7,941 nucleotides of DNA, from the NCBI GenBank assembly GCA_937892315.1, contig CALAVF010000243.1, forward strand, positions 1 to 7,941. The letters are read 5' to 3'. The translations under genes and the position numbers were made by a program. The stretch comes from an uncultured Prevotellaceae bacterium (lineage in GTDB: Bacteria; Bacteroidota; Bacteroidia; Bacteroidales; Bacteroidaceae). This document shows positions 5,164-7,941 of this stretch, in pieces (the first letter of the stretch is position 1; each line of letters starts with the position of its first letter). Under the pieces are notes generated by a model. It searched no databases. It was given only the letters and a program-made list of their open reading frames with translations, and had not been told where the DNA came from.

Positions 5164-7853
5164 ATACAACAGCAAACAATATCAAGCAGCGCCTGTCTTT
5201 GCGAGAGCCACTTTGTAAGGCATTGGATGTGGTGGTGAGGCTGACGGATAATCTCTCTTTGAAGAAACCTGCGGAGGGAGGGGAAGAGGCTTTTGTCAAA
5301 GAAGAGTTGGCAAAAGCACAAGAGGTGTGTCCGTTGTGTAGGGATTTTGAAAGGGATTTTCCATCGTTTGCATTCTCAATTGCCACAGTCATCGGGAAGA
5401 CAAGGCTGATGGGGGCTTGTATTGCTTATCTGTATTTGAAGAAGAATATCCGTCACTTCTTCATTCTTGCCCCCAACCTGACGTTGTATGATAAGTTGAT
5501 TCGGGACTTTGGCGACCCATCATACGAAAAGTATGTGTTCAAGGGGATTTCTGAATTTGTGCACAACCAGCCTGTTGTGATTACAGGTGATAATTATGAA
5601 CAGGCGAGAAATCTTTTCTCTGCCACAGAAATTCAAATCAACGTCTTTAATATTTCCAAGTTCAATACCGATAGCAAGGACAGCAAGAAGGGTGCTCCCA
5701 AAATGAAGCGACTCTCGGAATATCTGGGGCAATCGTATTTCAATTACCTTGCAAGTCTTGATGATTTGGTGATACTGATGGACGAGGCTCACCGTTATCA
5801 TGCAGATGCGTCTCGAAAGGCAATCAATGAGTTGCGTCCTGTGTTGGGATTGGAGATGACGGCAACGCCATACGACGAGAAGGGGAAAGCGTTCAAAAAT
5901 ATTGTATATGAGTACAACTTGGCAGAAGCATTGGCGGAAGGGAAGTATGTGAAGAATCCAACCATCGCAAAACGCCGTAACTTTGAGAAGAAAGACCAAA
6001 CGCCAGAAGAGTTGGACGTGTTGAAACTGGAGGATGCGATTAGTGTGCATGAACACACCAAACTGCATCTGGAGTTGTATTCGAAGGAAAACAATGTGCC
6101 ATTAGTGAAACCTTTTATCTTGGTGGTTTGCCGTAACATTCAACACGCCAAAGAGACGGTTGATTTAATCGAAAACAAAATCTATGAAGGGAAGTACCAA
6201 GGGAAGGTGTTGCAAATAGACAGTTCAACGAAGAAGAATGATGAGATAGACCAACAGTTTGTTTCGCTTGAAGACCCCAACAACAAGATTGAAGTTGTGG
6301 TGCATGTGAACATGCTGAAAGAGGGTTGGGATGTGACAAACCTTTACACGATTGTGCCACTCCGTGCTGCCGATGCCATTACTTTGGTGGAACAAACGAT
6401 TGGACGTGGGTTGCGTTTGCCATACGGAGGGAAAAGAACAGGCAATGCAGAGGTGGATAAGTTGACGGTGATTGCCCATGAAAATTTTGATGAAGTCATC
6501 AGTAGAGCACAAGACCCAAAATCCTTGCTGAACAAGTTGAGTTACGTGGAATTGGATGACGAGGAACTGAAACCTGTTGCGGGGCAGATTGTCAAAGGAA
6601 AGACCTCGTTTGAAGAGAAAATTGAGCAAGAAAAGGCAAAAGCGGAGCAACAGCATGATGCGGTAAAAGCCAAGGCTATCTATGATGCGAAGATGGCTAT
6701 ATGGGAAGCCATTCCACTGATGAATATACAGGTGAAAAAGCAGGAAGACCTTGCCAAGCCAGAGAATATCGCGAAACTGAAAAAACTGACAGAAACCATC
6801 ATCAAAGAAAAGGCTGCCATTGCCAATCCTCTTTTTGCTGAAGAAGAATCTGCCAGACAGATGCAAGAGGTGACGCCTGTCATCAATATGGTGGTGAAAG
6901 ACTACATTGACAATGTCATAGAAATTCCTCGTGTGGTGATTGAACAGCCCCAAACCACGGCTGTTTTCCATCCATTTGACTTAGACACGTCAGAAGGTTT
7001 TTCATTTCCTGCACCGAGCAATGAGATTATCCGTATGGGGTTGAAGAATAATGAAGTGGAAGTGCTGAAGGCAATATCCAGTGGCTACTTTGACGAGCCC
7101 GTGAAGGAGATTGTCGCTCAATTGATGAACTTTGAGGAAATTGATTATGACGAAAATGCGGAGTTGCTTTTTCACTTGGCGAATCAGGCAGTAGAGGCGA
7201 TTCAACAGCAGACAGAAGAAGGCAAAGACATTGCCCAAAAGGTGCATCAATTTAAGACGGCAATCGCCAATCGTATCTATCACCAAATGAAAGAGCATTT
7301 CACCTTGGAGAAACAAGGATATGCCAGTTCGCGTGTCTTGCCTTTTGTGGAACTGTTGCCTCAGCATTTGACAGAAGAAACGGCATTTGGGTATCGGGAT
7401 TATCGTCTTCCTTTTGGTGCCAATCAGAAGTCTTTTGTGAAGAAATATATCTATACAGGCTTTCTGAAGTCCTATTATCAGACCTACAAGTTTGATAGTA
7501 CAACCGAGTTGGACTTTGCTTGTTTGCTCGAAAATGATGCGGACGTATTACGTTGGCTTCGTCCTGTCCCCAATCAATTCAAAATCTATTGGTCGAATGG
7601 TGCACATCAATATGAGCCTGATTTTATTGTGGAAACGGATGACAAAATATACATGATTGAAACGAAGGCGGAGAAGGACATGAACAATGACGAGGTGCAA
7701 GAGAAAAAGAAGGCGGCTATGGAGTATTGTTCTATTGTTTCAGATTATACAAAGGAGAATGGCGGAAAGGAATGGCAATATGCCTTGATTCCACATAGTG
7801 TAGTGGGGCGAACGCTTAAACTTCAATATGTTTTGGCTTTGTCTCTTACATAA
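5160..7853 (+). CDS. res: Type III restriction-modification endonuclease/helicase subunit, with atypical Walker A
   Basis: This 897-residue protein has the full type III Res layout: an SF2 ATPase that moves along DNA after Mod finds an unmethylated site, and a C-terminal nuclease. Visible motifs are DFERDFPSF then motif I at residues 75-81, DEAH box 208-211, TATP 234-237, motif VI QTIGRGLR 412-419, a Lys/Glu-rich helical part (about 490-580), and a PD-(D/E)XK site with D821, E834 and K836 (YEPDFIV ... IETK). Motif I reads ATVIGKT where the family normally has ATGxGKT; the Lys and Thr remain but the first glycine is valine, so ATP hydrolysis may be weakened. ATG 5160 was chosen over the in-frame GTG 5151 because it overlaps the DUF4276 stop as ATGA; no good SD site is seen, so coupling is likely. 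Length is normal and there is no frameshift. Confidence 0.95.
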   Translation: MNTTANNIKQRLSLREPLCKALDVVVRLTDNLSLKKPAEGGEEAFVKEELAKAQEVCPLCRDFERDFPSFAFSIATVIGKTRLMGACIAYLYLKKNIRHFFILAPNLTLYDKLIRDFGDPSYEKYVFKGISEFVHNQPVVITGDNYEQARNLFSATEIQINVFNISKFNTDSKDSKKGAPKMKRLSEYLGQSYFNYLASLDDLVILMDEAHRYHADASRKAINELRPVLGLEMTATPYDEKGKAFKNIVYEYNLAEALAEGKYVKNPTIAKRRNFEKKDQTPEELDVLKLEDAISVHEHTKLHLELYSKENNVPLVKPFILVVCRNIQHAKETVDLIENKIYEGKYQGKVLQIDSSTKKNDEIDQQFVSLEDPNNKIEVVVHVNMLKEGWDVTNLYTIVPLRAADAITLVEQTIGRGLRLPYGGKRTGNAEVDKLTVIAHENFDEVISRAQDPKSLLNKLSYVELDDEELKPVAGQIVKGKTSFEEKIEQEKAKAEQQHDAVKAKAIYDAKMAIWEAIPLMNIQVKKQEDLAKPENIAKLKKLTETIIKEKAAIANPLFAEEESARQMQEVTPVINMVVKDYIDNVIEIPRVVIEQPQTTAVFHPFDLDTSEGFSFPAPSNEIIRMGLKNNEVEVLKAISSGYFDEPVKEIVAQLMNFEEIDYDENAELLFHLANQAVEAIQQQTEEGKDIAQKVHQFKTAIANRIYHQMKEHFTLEKQGYASSRVLPFVELLPQHLTEETAFGYRDYRLPFGANQKSFVKKYIYTGFLKSYYQTYKFDSTTELDFACLLENDADVLRWLRPVPNQFKIYWSNGAHQYEPDFIVETDDKIYMIETKAEKDMNNDEVQEKKKAAMEYCSIVSDYTKENGGKEWQYALIPHSVVGRTLKLQYVLALSLT

Positions 7854-7941
7854 GTGATTCCATATAAAAGGAATCTCCGTGTGGTGGTAACTATTCAGCG
7901 ATTAGTATATCCTGCCCATAAATAGAATCCGTCATTTCTCC
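7854..7941. other. Downstream flank with no recognisable gene
   Basis: Apart from the weak hairpin, these 88 bases show no recognisable coding sequence, repeat or RNA. Two minus-strand frames are open from the window edge for about 15-17 codons, which is too short to support a gene. The operon therefore appears to end with res. Confidence 0.6.
7856..7875 (+). terminator. Weak hairpin just after res, possible terminator
   Basis: GATTCC at 7856-7861 can pair with GGAATC at 7870-7875 around an eight-base A/T loop, three bases after the Res stop. The stem is only six pairs and no T-run follows (TCCGTG comes next), so it is a poor intrinsic terminator and may be a chance hairpin. Confidence 0.2.

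Noticed and set aside
6225..6971. 248-codon open frame on the minus strand
   Set aside because: It is antisense to the conserved middle of res, which has clear motifs; the reverse protein shows no family feature.
7891..7941. Tail of a convergent minus-strand gene ending in TAG (complement of 7891-7893)
   Set aside because: Only about 16 codons are visible and a second minus-strand frame is also open over most of the stretch, so coding cannot be supported.

Overview
The window holds one strand-uniform, tightly packed defence operon, all on the + strand and running from base 1 to 7853. It is built around a type III restriction-modification pair. In order it contains the C-terminal end of a large SNF2/HepA-type helicase (1-528, start lies upstream of the window), a DUF1016/YhcG-type PD-(D/E)XK nuclease (525-1655), a type III adenine-specific DNA methyltransferase Mod (1662-3401), an AAA_21/OLD-like ATPase (3417-4505), a DUF4276 TOPRIM-like protein (4510-5163) and a type III restriction subunit Res (5160-7853). 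Gaps are -4, +6, +15, +4 and -4 bases, so translational coupling and a single transcript from a promoter upstream of the window are likely. No internal promoter, tRNA, rRNA, CRISPR array or insertion sequence was seen.

The host is probably a Bacteroidota member of the Bacteroidales (Bacteroides/Prevotella type). This is an inference from the style of the proteins, the mid-range GC, mostly A-rich leaders with few strong Shine-Dalgarno sites, and the kind of DUF1016 protein present. It was not tested by any search.

In function, Mod and Res would form the modification and cleavage enzyme. The upstream helicase resembles those of DISARM and type 3 BREX and may remodel DNA or nucleoprotein. The DUF1016 protein adds a second nuclease. 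The ATPase plus TOPRIM-like pair sits between mod and res, where classical type III operons have nothing. It looks like a split OLD/PARIS-like module and may act as a back-up or abortive-infection arm. The combination of a restriction system with a nested ATPase/TOPRIM pair is the most interesting feature of the window.

Finer details deserve attention. Two 19-base palindromes lie in frame in the DUF1016 linker, exactly 48 bases apart. Mod is a composition mosaic, with a specificity region of about 33% GC and a tail of about 57% GC. Mod ends in an acidic tail closing on a QGTLF peptide that resembles a sliding-clamp-binding motif. The Walker A motif of Res reads ATVIGKT, where the first glycine of the expected ATGxGKT is replaced by valine, a change that a single base substitution could produce. 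The last 88 bases (7854-7941) contain only a weak hairpin.
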